DNA from: Stieleria varia
Lineage (GTDB): Bacteria > Planctomycetota > Planctomycetia > Pirellulales > Pirellulaceae
DNA length: 64,000 nt
Direction of reading: 5' to 3'
NCBI RefSeq assembly: GCF_038443385.1
Contig: NZ_CP151726.1
Coordinates: 8,246,001 to 8,310,000 of the forward strand
Part shown: positions 36,514 through 46,663 of the stretch, piece by piece
How positions within the stretch are numbered: position 1 is the stretch's first letter
Layout of the letters: the number at the start of each line of letters is the position of its first letter
Translations under genes and position numbers: made by a program
Notes under the pieces: generated by a model
Database searches by the model: none
The model's input: the letters and a program-made list of their open reading frames with translations, nothing else
What the model was told of the DNA's origin: nothing

Positions 36514-39500
36514 CGATCGGGCAGCTCAAACACCGCGATCGATTCGATCATCATCTCGCCCGCCTTGGCGTATTTGTCGTAGGTCGCAAACGGATCGAAG
36601 CGGATTTTCGTCACGGGACCCTTTTCTGTGATCAAAAACAAATACGCGTTGACTTGCTCCGTCGCCATCAACATTCGCTTGGTCTGCTGGGTGGCGTTGA
36701 ATCCGTTGTTCGGACCCGCCCAGAAAAACTGACTGGTCGCACCGTTGGCTGGCAAAGCTCTCAACTCGATCACCAAGCGTCCCGTCGCGGGCGTTGGCAA
36801 TCTGACCGCCATCTGTGAGTCGTCGCCGGTGGCAACCAAATAAGACAGCCCATCACGCTGTTCGATCTCCACGTTCTTGCGATCAAACCATTTGTCCAAG
36901 TCCGTCGTCTTGGTGAAATCCCAACGGGCGAGTTCTTTGGCCCCCGTCAAATCGATCTTCAGCGGATTGATCGAGTTGTCCTTCGGCTTGGAGGTTTTCA
37001 ATGCAACCGCTGCCGCCTTGGGTGCTCCGGTGGAACGAAACGTGTAACTGCCGGATCCCACGGCCAACGCAGCCAGTGAGTCCTGGATCTGGATCAATCG
37101 AACATTCGAATTGCCCTCGATCGGCATTCCGCCTTCGGTAATCTCCGACGCCTGTGTCGCGGGCAGGTAGACCGTTGCGTTGGTGTTCGCGGGGATCGTG
37201 ACATTCAGTTCAAACGTTCCTGCGGCGAGTTTCCATTCACTACGAATCGGCCCACGAATCGAATCGTAGGACGCACGCACCCAATCAATCGAATCGTGCA
37301 TGGCATTGCTGCCTAGCGTCGGCGGATGGGGATGAATCGTAATGTGTTTGTACCCCGGTCCATCAGACGAGATCCCTGCCAGCGTTTCAAACATCCATTC
37401 ACAAACGGCACCGAACGCGTAGTGAGAGAACGAGTTCATCGCCGCGTTGTGACGACCAAACGCGTCTTCTTTGGTGTAGCTGTCCCAGCGTTCCCAAATC
37501 GTGGTGGCTCCATTCTGGATCTCGTAACCCCAGGATGGAAACTCTCGCGACTGCAGCAGGAAGGTGGCCAAGTCATGCTGTCCGGCACTGGAAAGCACCG
37601 GCAGCAAAGGTCGCGTGCCGAGAAACCCCGTGGCCATGTGATTGCCGTTCTCCGATAACATCTCGGCCAACCGACGGCCGGTGGCTTCGCGTTGATCCTC
37701 CGGTATCAAATCGGCAAACAGCGCCAACGCCTGTGCGGTTTGCGTGTTCACGTTGATGCTGCCATCAGCTTGCAAGTACTTTGCTTGAAACGCTTTCTTG
37801 GTTCGCTGAAACTGATCGCGGTACGCCGCGGCTTCGTCCTCTCGTCCGATCGCCGCGGCCATCTCCGACATCATCTTGGCCGAAATGGCAAAGTAAACCG
37901 AGTCGACATAGTCCAACGGCGTCTCAGCACCTTGAGCCAACCAGTCGCCCCACGCGTTTCCGTGCGCGACGCCCAAGTCGTTGACGCTTGTCGCGGCACG
38001 CCACTTCATGAAATCCGTCATCGGCTGCCAACACGTTTCGATCACTCGCGTGTCCCCGTAGGCTTGCCACAACGTCCAAGGACAAATCACGCCGGCGTCA
38101 GCCCACGCGGTTCCAAAATCCCAACCGTGCTGAAAAGGAAACGGCGCGTAGCCCGGAAACGCGCCACTGGGTCGTTGCGATTCCATCAACTCACGCAGCC
38201 ACTTCGTATAAAACGCACCGATGTCCGCGTTGTAGGCCGCCGTCGCCACGTAGGCTTGGGCGTCGCCCGTCCACCCCATCCGCTCGTCTCGTTGCGGACA
38301 GTCGGTGGGCAGGTCCAAGAAATTTGATCGCTGTGTCCAAAGGACGTTTTGAAAAAGCTGATTGACCATCGGATCACTGCATGCGAACTCGCTGGTCATC
38401 GGCGTGTCACTGTGCATCACCAGTCCGGTGACAGTTTCCAAAGTGGGTTCACCGGGGAAATTCTGCAACTCCACGAATTGGAATCCGTGGAACGTAAACC
38501 GCGGCTGATAGACTTCGCCCTCCGGGTCACCCTTGAGCGTATAAAAATCCGTCGCCCGAGCCTTGCGGAGGTTCTCCGTCATCAATCGACCATCGGGATG
38601 CAACATTTCGCCGTAGCGGATTTGCACGTGTGTCCCGGCGGGTCCCTTGAGCTTCAAGCGAATGACGCCGGCAAAGTTTTGCCCGAGATCAAACACATAG
38701 GTTCCAGGTTCGCGAGCCGTCATCTTTCGCGCGGGCAACTCTTGTGTGATACGGACCGGTACTCCAGGAAAGGACTCCAGTTTGGGGCGTTTGAATCCGA
38801 GATCGATCGGCTCACCGAGAATGCGTGGACCGCCCCCGGCACGTTCTGGGTTTCGTCCTTGATAAAAAGTGGCCGCAATCTTGCCGGTAGACTCAGCCGC
38901 GATCGCCGAGGACCATTTCGAATCATCAAAACCGGGTGCCGACCATCCGGGCATTTCGGCGCGTGCGTCGTATGCCTCGCCCATCAACAAGTCGGCTTCC
39001 TGGATCGGACCGTCGCCGGTGACCCGCCATGACGGATCGGTTCCGATCGTTTGACGCGATCCGTCCGTGTATTCGATCTCCAGTTGAGCCATCCACGCCG
39101 GTGTCTTGCCGTAGGTGGCGCGGCCCGTTTTCTCCGTTCCCATCCCCGTCAACAATCCGAAACCGACGTATCCGCTGTACCAACCATCTGCCACCCAGGC
39201 CCCCAAGGCATTCTCGCCGCCGCGGACCAAGCCGGTAACATCGTAGGTGTTGTAGTACGCACGTTGATCGTAGTCCGTCCACCCCGGTGCAAAGTAAGCA
39301 TCACCGACACGTTGCCCATTGAGATGTAGTTCATAGATTCCCAACGCTGTCGAATAAATCGTCGCTCGGGCGATCTGTTTTGACTCACCATTCTGCGTCG
39401 CAAACTCCTTGCGATACTGCCTCGCCGAAGGCAAATGCAACTCATTCACGTCCGTATGAACGGAAACCGTATCTGAGTAACTGATGTACTGAGCAGACCA

Positions 39501-39929
39501 ATCCGATTCAGCCAACAGCCCCATCGACCACGAGGCCGATTCACTCCAAACCGGAGCAGGTAAATCATTGCACCAGACTTGCACCTTCCAGAAACACTGT
39601 TGACGAGATTGCAACGGCAGACCGGCATACTCGATAAACAATGTTTGATCCGACTCGACTTTTCCCGAGTCCCAGATGTCCGCCACCTCGGCATCAAGCC
39701 TTTCCTGAGTCGACGCCACAAGGACTCGATAGGCGGTTTGGCGAACGCCGCGTCCGTCAGACTCTATTCGATAGCTGAGCCGTGGCTTGATCGAGTCAAT
39801 GCCGATGGGGTCTTGCAAGTACTCGCAACGCAGACGCGTCGGCCGCGTGGAGTCGGCACGCGCCGCCCCGGCGATCGAAACCAAACCCAAAAGCAAAGTG
39901 AGACAAATGGAGGTGAAGACAGAGTGCAT
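36510..39929 (-). CDS. secreted alpha-L-rhamnosidase (GH78) with extra C-terminal domain
   Basis: A 1139-residue glycoside hydrolase. Signal peptide (about 1-25), then the GH78 order: N-terminal Ig-like domain (PRLSYRIESDGRGVRQTAYRVLVAS), beta-sandwich (ELHLNGQRVGDAYFAPGWTDYD, the usual rhamnosidase N-domain), CBM67-type region, and the (alpha/alpha)6 catalytic barrel with the signature DCPQRDERMGWTGDAQAY near residue 540, whose acidic residues include the general acid. HYAFGAVCEWMFETLAGI and the C-terminal beta domain follow to about 930. The last 130 residues form an additional beta-sandwich of unknown role. It releases terminal L-rhamnose from polysaccharides, feeding RhaA encoded upstream. 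Confidence 0.93.
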   Translation of the reverse strand: MHSVFTSICLTLLLGLVSIAGAARADSTRPTRLRCEYLQDPIGIDSIKPRLSYRIESDGRGVRQTAYRVLVASTQERLDAEVADIWDSGKVESDQTLFIEYAGLPLQSRQQCFWKVQVWCNDLPAPVWSESASWSMGLLAESDWSAQYISYSDTVSVHTDVNELHLPSARQYRKEFATQNGESKQIARATIYSTALGIYELHLNGQRVGDAYFAPGWTDYDQRAYYNTYDVTGLVRGGENALGAWVADGWYSGYVGFGLLTGMGTEKTGRATYGKTPAWMAQLEIEYTDGSRQTIGTDPSWRVTGDGPIQEADLLMGEAYDARAEMPGWSAPGFDDSKWSSAIAAESTGKIAATFYQGRNPERAGGGPRILGEPIDLGFKRPKLESFPGVPVRITQELPARKMTAREPGTYVFDLGQNFAGVIRLKLKGPAGTHVQIRYGEMLHPDGRLMTENLRKARATDFYTLKGDPEGEVYQPRFTFHGFQFVELQNFPGEPTLETVTGLVMHSDTPMTSEFACSDPMVNQLFQNVLWTQRSNFLDLPTDCPQRDERMGWTGDAQAYVATAAYNADIGAFYTKWLRELMESQRPSGAFPGYAPFPFQHGWDFGTAWADAGVICPWTLWQAYGDTRVIETCWQPMTDFMKWRAATSVNDLGVAHGNAWGDWLAQGAETPLDYVDSVYFAISAKMMSEMAAAIGREDEAAAYRDQFQRTKKAFQAKYLQADGSINVNTQTAQALALFADLIPEDQREATGRRLAEMLSENGNHMATGFLGTRPLLPVLSSAGQHDLATFLLQSREFPSWGYEIQNGATTIWERWDSYTKEDAFGRHNAAMNSFSHYAFGAVCEWMFETLAGISSDGPGYKHITIHPHPPTLGSNAMHDSIDWVRASYDSIRGPIRSEWKLAAGTFELNVTIPANTNATVYLPATQASEITEGGMPIEGNSNVRLIQIQDSLAALAVGSGSYTFRSTGAPKAAAVALKTSKPKDNSINPLKIDLTGAKELARWDFTKTTDLDKWFDRKNVEIEQRDGLSYLVATGDDSQMAVRLPTPATGRLVIELRALPANGATSQFFWAGPNNGFNATQQTKRMLMATEQVNAYLFLITEKGPVTKIRFDPFATYDKYAKAGEMMIESIAVFELPDR

Positions 39930-40022
39930 GTTGAGCGTCTGAAGGAGAAGGAAAACGAATGGCGATTTACTGGAACGCGAGGGTGAACCGTGGCTTGACC
40001 TTGATTGGGAACGATGCCAATA

Positions 40023-40085
40023 CCAGCACGAACCGCAAGCGAGTGAATAAAACGCCGCGAATCACTCGCTTGCGCGTCGTGCTGG
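40023..40085. repeat. intergenic hairpin within rhamnose operon
   Basis: Arms 40023-40046 (CCAGCACGAACCGCAAGCGA...) and 40062-40085 pair at 22 of 24 positions with a 15-base loop. It stands between the small membrane protein gene and the rhamnosidase start, so it could set the ratio of upstream to downstream expression. Confidence 0.7.
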
Positions 40086-40121
40086 CATGCAGGCTCAAAG
40101 TCGCGATTCTGGAACTACCAT

Positions 40122-40319
40122 TTAGATCTCGACTTCTCCTGCGTCGACAGGCAAATCTCGACTCATCCACATCGGCGTCGCGATGAACCAAACGATCGTG
40201 CCGGCAAGCGCCGTCCATTTCACGGCATCAAGCCCGACAAGACCGAGAAAATACCCCAAGCAGGGCAACATCACGGCGGCCAAGGACACCAAGGAAATCA
40301 GTTTTACGATGGGAGTCAT
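40122..40319 (-). CDS. small membrane protein
   Basis: A 65-residue protein with two predicted membrane helices (about 5-27 and 34-51) and a short charged tail. It lies 15 bases after the permease stop on the same strand. It has the look of an accessory subunit for the permease, but no family is recognised. ATG start. Confidence 0.65.
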   Translation of the reverse strand: MTPIVKLISLVSLAAVMLPCLGYFLGLVGLDAVKWTALAGTIVWFIATPMWMSRDLPVDAGEVEI

Positions 40320-40334
40320 GTGGCTTTCCTGGGT

Positions 40335-41783
40335 TCAAATTTGTGCGTTGGACGCGGCTTCGTTCGACGGTTTCTGCATCACCTTGCTGAGCAGCAAGTA
40401 CAGCACGCCACACGCGAGCCAGCAGGGGACGACGGCATAGGCTGCGAACAATCCTTGCCAAAAGATCAAGTACAACCCGACGGCGACGGGCAACAGCCAA
40501 GCCAACATCACAGCGACGTTGACGGATTGCCCATGGCGCGCTGCGTACTCGTCACGCATGCCAAACCTTTTCAACAAGTAGAAATCCACGCAGATGACCG
40601 CGCCCATCGGACCCAAGACTGTCCCATATGTTCCCACAAACCCGAGCAACTGCGCCGAGAGATTGGGGAAAGCGCCTGCGAGCGTCGCAACCGCTCCAGC
40701 GACCAACGTCATCGTCGTTCGCGAACTCTTGGGCAAGATGCCTTGGAAAGCCAAACCGGCACGATAGATCGTCGGATTCGCCGTCGTCCATCCCGCGATC
40801 ACCACGCAGATGATGCCCGTCCAACCGAGTGATTGAAATGCCAACAGACCTGGATTGGCGACAACCTTGCCATCGTCTCCCAGAGCCATCGCAGACTGAG
40901 TCTTGATCAGCGCTGCCAACAGCAGGGCTGCTGCGATCCAGGCCATGTAGTGTCCCAAAAACATGCCGATCGATGGTGCCCATCCCGACGCCTTGCTCTT
41001 GGCAAAACGAAAGATCGACAAGTCCGCCATGCCGAAATGCATCGCGCCGTTGCACAGCCAAGCAAAAACGACAATCTTCCAAAAGCCGAACGTTTCCGTG
41101 CCATTCTTTTCCTGCACAAAAGCAACCGCATCCGTCCAGAATTTTCCTTCCGTGATGGACGACCAATTCGTCGCGCCCATCTGACCCATGGCCACGATTC
41201 CGCACGCGGCGAATACGGCGATCATCCAGGGCGCAGCAATGTTGGCCACGCGAGCCACTCGCTGATAACCACCCGCGGCGACCAATGCGATGACCACCCC
41301 GACGATGAACACCAACGCGGTGAAAGCTGGATTGCTGAGCCCAAACATTGATTCGGGCACATCGAACTTGATGTCAAACGGCACGCCGACTGCCGAAGCG
41401 GAGACGGTGACCATCGCGCCGGCCAAAAAACAGAACAGCAAGCCGTTGACCAAGTTGTAAAACTTGACCAAAGAACCACCAGCGATGCGTTCGAGCTGGT
41501 AGTACAACGTGTACCGTTTGGCCATCGCGATCGGGGTGACCAAGAATCGCCATGTCAGCACCGCCAACAGGTTTCCCAGCAACAAACCGAGGATCAAATC
41601 CTGCAAGCTCGCACCGGCGGCCAGAAACAACGGGCCGATCATGAACTCGGTGCCCGCCGCATGCTCGCCCGCGTACATACCCCAGAACTTGCCCGAGCCC
41701 AACAACGCCGAATCTGGCACGCGTTCGCGTTCAAACTCACCGCCTGAATCCGATCCGCTCGGATCCGAGTTTTCTTCACTCAT
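40335..41783 (-). CDS. NCS1-type (purine-cytosine permease family) transporter
   Basis: A 482-residue carrier with about twelve membrane helices. The early GKFWGMYAGEHAAGTEFMIGPLFLAAG and the later AGWTTANPTIYRAGLAFQG and LGPMGAVICVDFYLL match the nucleobase:cation symporter-1 family (cytosine, allantoin and hydantoin carriers), although that family is not known mainly for sugars. It lies between rhaA (38 bases upstream) and a small membrane protein, inside a rhamnose operon that otherwise shows no sugar permease. It is therefore a candidate L-rhamnose or rhamnoside importer. This substrate is inferred from context only. Confidence 0.8.
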   Translation of the reverse strand: MSEENSDPSGSDSGGEFERERVPDSALLGSGKFWGMYAGEHAAGTEFMIGPLFLAAGASLQDLILGLLLGNLLAVLTWRFLVTPIAMAKRYTLYYQLERIAGGSLVKFYNLVNGLLFCFLAGAMVTVSASAVGVPFDIKFDVPESMFGLSNPAFTALVFIVGVVIALVAAGGYQRVARVANIAAPWMIAVFAACGIVAMGQMGATNWSSITEGKFWTDAVAFVQEKNGTETFGFWKIVVFAWLCNGAMHFGMADLSIFRFAKSKASGWAPSIGMFLGHYMAWIAAALLLAALIKTQSAMALGDDGKVVANPGLLAFQSLGWTGIICVVIAGWTTANPTIYRAGLAFQGILPKSSRTTMTLVAGAVATLAGAFPNLSAQLLGFVGTYGTVLGPMGAVICVDFYLLKRFGMRDEYAARHGQSVNVAVMLAWLLPVAVGLYLIFWQGLFAAYAVVPCWLACGVLYLLLSKVMQKPSNEAASNAQI

Positions 41784-41820
41784 CCAACGACTCTCCTAAG
41801 CCACCTGTGAGAAACCGAAA

Positions 41821-43104
41821 TCAAACCACCGCCGACTGGTCATTACGTTGGGACAGCACATCCGACTCGTACTGGCGAACGTTCTGCAACCAATCCGCGC
41901 CGACAGGCACATCCGACATCAGACAAAACTGATCCCAAACGGCCCCCAGCGGCATCATCTTTTGTTCTTCCATCAGTGCCAAGCGAGTGGTGTAGTCACC
42001 TTCACGCTCGGCCCGCTGCAACGTCTCGGTCGGCTCCAACAACGCCGCCAACAACGCCTTCAACGCGTTGCGTGTTCCGATCACCCAAGCCGCAACGCGG
42101 TTGATCGAGGCGTCAAAGAAATCCAGTCCGATGTGGACACGGTCCAGATACTGCCCCCGAACAATCTCCTGCATGATGGCCTGCAGCTCGTCGCTGAACG
42201 TCACGACGTGGTCACTGTCCCAGCGGACACCACGGCTGACATGCAGCAACAGCTCGGGTACGTACATCAACACCGAAGAAATCTTGTCCGAGATGACCTC
42301 AGTGGGATGAAAATGCCCAGCGTCCAGGCACAACGTCTTGTTTCTTGAGATCGCGTAGCCCAAATAAAACTCGTGTGATCCGACGACGTAGCTTTCCGAT
42401 CCGATACCGAACAACTTGCACTCGACGGCATCGAGCAACTTGTCCGTGTCGATCACCTCGTCAAAGATTTCGTCCAGTGATGCGGCAAGTCTCTCCCGAG
42501 GTGCCTTGCGACACGCGGGCGAGTCCTTGTAGCCATCGGGCACCCAAAAGTTGTTCACGCAGGGAGTGCCTTGAGCCCCGCCCATCGCGGCAGCGATTTT
42601 TCGACAAGCGATGCCGTGGTCGATCCAGAACTGCCGAACGCCAGAATCGGAATGGGAAAGCGTGAATCCATCGTCGGCTTTCTCATGCGAGAAGTAACTC
42701 GGATTGAAATCCAGCTTTACCTCTTCGCTACGAGCCCAATCAATCCAACCTTGAAAATGAGTGACATCGATTTCATCGCGATCGACTTGACCAGAGAACT
42801 CACCGTACAGGGCGTGCAGATTCAAACGATGACGACCTGGGATTAGCGAGTACGCCAACTGGAGATCGCTCCGCAACTCATCCGCGTTTCTGGCGCGACC
42901 GGGATAGTTTCCTGTCACAGCCAACCCGCTGCCGAGCGCGACATCGGTGGCTTCGAACCCGGCCACGTCATCGCCCTGCCAACAATGGACCGAGATCGCG
43001 ACTTGACGCAGACTTTGGATCGCCCGATCAACGTCCACGCCGATCGACGCATAACGTTCCTTGGCAAGAGCAAAGGCCTTTTCGATTTGCTCCACTTTCG
43101 TCAT
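41821..43104 (-). CDS. rhaA: L-rhamnose isomerase
   Basis: A 427-residue protein of normal RhaA length that converts L-rhamnose to L-rhamnulose. Family landmarks run throughout: [15 protein letters not shown] near the start, [30 protein letters not shown], the metal-binding [25 protein letters not shown] and [17 protein letters not shown]. It is the first gene of the minus-strand rhamnose operon and faces the AraC-type regulator gene 370 bases away, the usual place of a rhamnose-responsive activator. Confidence 0.96.
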   Translation of the reverse strand: MTKVEQIEKAFALAKERYASIGVDVDRAIQSLRQVAISVHCWQGDDVAGFEATDVALGSGLAVTGNYPGRARNADELRSDLQLAYSLIPGRHRLNLHALYGEFSGQVDRDEIDVTHFQGWIDWARSEEVKLDFNPSYFSHEKADDGFTLSHSDSGVRQFWIDHGIACRKIAAAMGGAQGTPCVNNFWVPDGYKDSPACRKAPRERLAASLDEIFDEVIDTDKLLDAVECKLFGIGSESYVVGSHEFYLGYAISRNKTLCLDAGHFHPTEVISDKISSVLMYVPELLLHVSRGVRWDSDHVVTFSDELQAIMQEIVRGQYLDRVHIGLDFFDASINRVAAWVIGTRNALKALLAALLEPTETLQRAEREGDYTTRLALMEEQKMMPLGAVWDQFCLMSDVPVGADWLQNVRQYESDVLSQRNDQSAVV

Positions 43105-43475
43105 CTCAAATACTTTCGTGGAAAAAAAGGGTGTTCACGAGTGCCCCACAAGATAGCCGACCCACCGTTGCCGCGTGAGCGCGGCGTCTGCGGTCTTAGC
43201 ACAATGGGAACCTTATTCGCATCGCTCGCCTTTCGCCTTGACGATATCGCCATGCAAAAGCACGAAAGTGCCAGATCGCCCAACTAACTGAACAAACAGG
43301 GCTTTTCACCCGCCCTAAAGTTTATTCGTGATGCTCTGATGGTCTATCTTGCCGAAAACTCAGACTCCCATTCTGAGCCCCAAGAGTCTTCTGTGTGGGC
43401 AGGAACTAGCACTGAGTTGCGGCGACAGACCTGCGCATCGCCGAACAACGAAGCGACCGTCCCTTCCCTTCCTTG
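43105..43475. promoter_or_regulatory. divergent rhaA/regulator control region
   Basis: This 371-base spacer must hold the promoters of both the rhaA operon and the AraC-type regulator. A small dyad, CTCAGA and TCTGAG at 43359-43377, lies in it and could be part of an operator, although AraC proteins more often use direct repeats. No coding potential seen. Confidence 0.5.
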
Positions 43476-44363
43476 ATGCAACAAGCCACCGTGCGAAAAC
43501 TGCGTAAAGAAGACTGGTTTCACGAAGACGGTTTTCCGATTGTCGTGGAACGTCGTGACCCCCAAGAACCGTTCGGCCTGCACAGCCACGAGTTCTGTGA
43601 AATCGTCGTGATCACCGGCGGCAAAGGCCTGCACTTCACCACCGAAGACACGTACGAACTGTCCATCGGCGACGCTTTCGTCATCGGAGGTGATCGCCCA
43701 CACGACTACTTGAACATGGAACGATTGAGCTTGATCAACATCCTGTTCGAGCCGGAACACTTGCCGATGGAGTTCTGCGACCTGCCGCAGTTGTCGGGCT
43801 ATCACGCACTGTTCAAACTCGAGCCCGCTTTCCGAAAACAGCATCAGTTCAGTAGCCGACTGCAACTCACGCCAGTGGAGTTGGCACACACCACGCAGTT
43901 GATCGATCAACTGCAAGCCGAGTTGGCCGAACGCGGTGACGGCTTTCGTGTCATGGCCACGACCTTGTTCCTGCAACTGGTCGCCTACCTGTCCCGCTGT
44001 TACAGCCGAGCACGTGACCCCGGCGGCCGATCCCTGTTGGCCATTGCCGCCGCGATCTCACACCTGGAACGCAACTACTCTCAGCAAATCACGCTGGACG
44101 AATTGGTGGAGATGTCGGGGATGTCCCGCCGCAATTTTCTGCGGATCTTTGAATCGACGATGGGGCTGCCACCGATCAAATACCTCATTCGCCTGAGGAT
44201 TCGTCGCGCCTGCGAACTGCTGCAACAAGGCGAATTGGGGATTTCCGAGATCGCACTGCGTGTCGGATTCCCTGACAGCAATTACTTTAGTCGACAGTTT
44301 CGGGCGGTGACCGGATCGTCCCCCAGCCAATACCGAGGCGCGATGGGTAATAATGGACGTTGA
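43476..44363 (+). CDS. AraC-family transcriptional regulator (RhaS/RhaR-like)
   Basis: A 295-residue protein with an N-terminal cupin sensor domain (about 20-110; [37 protein letters not shown]) and a C-terminal double helix-turn-helix (about 195-290; [19 protein letters not shown] and [25 protein letters not shown]). The layout and its place opposite rhaA make it the likely L-rhamnose-sensing activator of the operon. A TTG codon directly precedes the ATG at 43476 and is an alternative start. Confidence 0.9.
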   Translation: MQQATVRKLRKEDWFHEDGFPIVVERRDPQEPFGLHSHEFCEIVVITGGKGLHFTTEDTYELSIGDAFVIGGDRPHDYLNMERLSLINILFEPEHLPMEFCDLPQLSGYHALFKLEPAFRKQHQFSSRLQLTPVELAHTTQLIDQLQAELAERGDGFRVMATTLFLQLVAYLSRCYSRARDPGGRSLLAIAAAISHLERNYSQQITLDELVEMSGMSRRNFLRIFESTMGLPPIKYLIRLRIRRACELLQQGELGISEIALRVGFPDSNYFSRQFRAVTGSSPSQYRGAMGNNGR

Positions 44364-44415
44364 ACCAATTTGATCACCAGCCTTTCGCGCCAAACCACCC
44401 AACCACCGATCTGAC

Positions 44416-45918
44416 ATGACTGGAACGTTCCCAAAACTCACCGATGCTCGTTTACGGACGGCCGCTTTCTTCGCCATTGCAATCACTCTCTCCGCCGATT
44501 TCGCATTGCACGCGGAGTCCGCTCGTCAGCCCAACATCGTTTTCTTCCTCGTCGATGATCTGGGATATCGAGACATCGGGGCAAACAACGCGGAGACCTT
44601 TTATGAAACACCCAATGTCGATCGCTTGGCAGCCAGCGGCACGAACTTCACCAACGGCTACGCCGCCAATCCGGTCTGTTCGCCCACTCGCTACAGCATT
44701 CTGACTGGACGTTACCCGACACGCGCCGGTACCACGAACTTCTTTTCCGGAACACGCGGCGGACGATTCAAACCGGCTCCTTTGAACGACCGCATGCCGC
44801 TGCAGGACGTGACATTGGCCGAAGCACTCAAGGAACACGGTTACCACACGTTCTTTGCCGGCAAATGGCACCTGGGTCCGGACGAATCTTTTTGGCCCGA
44901 GCATCAAGGATTCGATGTCAACCGTGGCGGGTTCAGCCGCGGCGGTCCCTACGGAGGCAAACGCTACTTTTCGCCCTACGGTAACCCACGTCTGACGGAC
45001 GGCCCCGATGGCGAACACTTGCCGATTCGCTTGGCGAGAGAAACGTCGGACTTCATCCGACAGCATCGCGGCGAACCGTTCTTTGCCTACCTCGCGTTCT
45101 ACAGCGTACACACACCGTTGATGGGACCAAAGGAGTTGGTGGACAAGTACACCGAGAAAGCCAAACGACTGGGACTGACTGAACAAGAAGCGTTCGCACC
45201 CGAGGAACAAGTCTGGCCAGATGCCAAACAAGAACGCAAGGTACGTACGCTGCAAGCTCACGCGACTTATGCGGCCATGGTCGAGTCGATGGACACGGCG
45301 GTCGGCAATGTGCTGTCAACGATTAAGGAGCTGAACCTGGAAAACGACACCATCGTTTGTTTCACCAGCGACAACGGAGGCCTGTCGACATCCGAAGGCT
45401 CACCGACGAGCAATCTACCGCTGCGAGGCGGCAAGGGCTGGGTGTACGAGGGCGGAATCCGTGAAGCCTACATCATTCGTGCTCCCATGATCAAAGATCA
45501 AGTCGCGACTTGTGACACCCCCGTGATCAGCACCGACTTTTACCCGACGCTATTGGATCTCGCTGGCCTGCCGCCACGCGCAGAAGCCGTTGACGGCGTC
45601 TCGCTGAAACCCTTGCTCGACGGACAACCCTCTATCGACCGCGACGCACTCTTTTGGCACTACCCGCACTACAGCAACCAAGGCGGATTCCCCGGCGGCG
45701 CCGTTCGCATGGGCGACTGGAAACTGGTCGAACGATACGAGGACGGACACGTCCACCTGTACAACTTGCGCGAAGACATCGGAGAGCGAAACGACGTGGC
45801 CGACCGTCATCCAGACCGCGTCAAGCAAATGCGAAACCGCCTACACGCTTGGTACCAAGACGTGGACGCCAAATTCTTGATGCCGCATAAGGACGGGAAA
45901 ACTCCTTGGCGACCATGA
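44416..45918 (+). CDS. type I sulfatase
   Basis: A 500-residue sulfatase with signal peptide (about 13-34), the metal pair in NIVFFLVDDLGYRDIG (Asp47-48), formylglycine motif CSPTR (Cys88), then FAGKWHLG, HTPLMGPKEL and FTSDNGGLS. The C-terminus (VHLYNLREDIGERND) is complete. It follows the regulator gene by 52 bases on the same strand and may belong to the same regulon. Sulfated rhamnose-rich polysaccharides such as ulvan would be a sensible target, but this is inference. Its 3' end reappears about 5 kb downstream. Confidence 0.93.
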   Translation: MTGTFPKLTDARLRTAAFFAIAITLSADFALHAESARQPNIVFFLVDDLGYRDIGANNAETFYETPNVDRLAASGTNFTNGYAANPVCSPTRYSILTGRYPTRAGTTNFFSGTRGGRFKPAPLNDRMPLQDVTLAEALKEHGYHTFFAGKWHLGPDESFWPEHQGFDVNRGGFSRGGPYGGKRYFSPYGNPRLTDGPDGEHLPIRLARETSDFIRQHRGEPFFAYLAFYSVHTPLMGPKELVDKYTEKAKRLGLTEQEAFAPEEQVWPDAKQERKVRTLQAHATYAAMVESMDTAVGNVLSTIKELNLENDTIVCFTSDNGGLSTSEGSPTSNLPLRGGKGWVYEGGIREAYIIRAPMIKDQVATCDTPVISTDFYPTLLDLAGLPPRAEAVDGVSLKPLLDGQPSIDRDALFWHYPHYSNQGGFPGGAVRMGDWKLVERYEDGHVHLYNLREDIGERNDVADRHPDRVKQMRNRLHAWYQDVDAKFLMPHKDGKTPWRP

Positions 45919-45925
45919 GAAACGT

Positions 45926-46034
45926 CGTCCCGAAGGGCAATTGTCGTTCGACTCTCCGAGTCGACAACGTACAGCGAAGAACGCTATCGACTTGGAAAGT
46001 CGAGCGACAATTGTTTACCGCACGTCCCGAAGGG
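45926..46034. repeat. palindrome flanked by a 12-bp direct repeat
   Basis: Arms 45938-45965 and 45986-46013 (CAATTGTCGTTCGACTC...) pair at 24 of 28 positions. CGTCCCGAAGGG stands directly on both sides (45926-45937 and 46023-46034), like a target duplication. It lies just after the sulfatase stop, at the left edge of the accessory island. Confidence 0.75.
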
Positions 46035-46234
46035 AAATGACATGAAAGCCCAGGGCAAAGCGCAGCGTCGCCCTGGGTTACTGTCGGCAGTTCCCCCCTT
46101 AGCCCCGAAGTGGGCATAACAATGCTGTTGGGTGACACCATTTGGCTCAGCGAAGCTTTCCCAAGGCGAGCAAAATCAGGTTCGGCCATGACAGTGCTTT
46201 GATTTTTCTGACCCCTTTGATTTTTCCTTTCCTG
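46035..46234. repeat. island-edge short repeats
   Basis: No gene. TCAGCGAAGCTTTCCC (from about 46147) and TGACCCCTTTGATTTTTC (46209-46226) are close relatives of CAGCGAAGCTCTCCC and TGACCCGTTTGATTTCTC near 47952-48027, in the same order. They look like shared border sequences. Confidence 0.5.
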
Positions 46235-46651
46235 CTATTCTCGAAACAAGAACCAGAATCCCACCAACGAAAAGATCAAACCGGAAAGTATCAGTATCAA
46301 GAATTCATCGCGAATACCCAGTAACACTGGATAGGCCTCCTCAAGTGTTGCAACAAGCAGGACAAAGGCGAACCCGTTCACGACGTAGCTACTAACCACC
46401 CACAAAGGTCTCCTCGTAAAGCAAGCAACTGCAACCGCTAACGGAATTCCGAACATCAACGGTATCAGTGGTATTACCATTGTTTCTCCATATGGAAAAA
46501 CTTGTTTTACGACCAAAGATGCAAAAAGGACACCCACGAAATAAGACGCGCAAGCAGCGATCAACCATGCTCCGACACGGAACAACCAGGAACGCTGTTT
46601 GGTGGCGGTCGGAACCTTCAATTCTCTTGCAGGCTGATACGGGTTCGGCAT
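46235..46651 (-). CDS. small multispanning membrane protein (candidate immunity protein)
   Basis: About 138 residues with four predicted membrane helices. It begins MPNPYQPA, a short N-terminal pattern seen in many planctomycete membrane proteins; an ATG at 46660 is also in frame. It lies only 3-12 bases after the toxin-like gene, in the position expected for an immunity protein. A membrane immunity protein would fit a partner acting on the envelope. That role is an inference from position, and no family was recognised. Confidence 0.55.
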   Translation of the reverse strand: MPNPYQPARELKVPTATKQRSWLFRVGAWLIAACASYFVGVLFASLVVKQVFPYGETMVIPLIPLMFGIPLAVAVACFTRRPLWVVSSYVVNGFAFVLLVATLEEAYPVLLGIRDEFLILILSGLIFSLVGFWFLFRE

Positions 46652-46663
46652 TACATCCAATTG

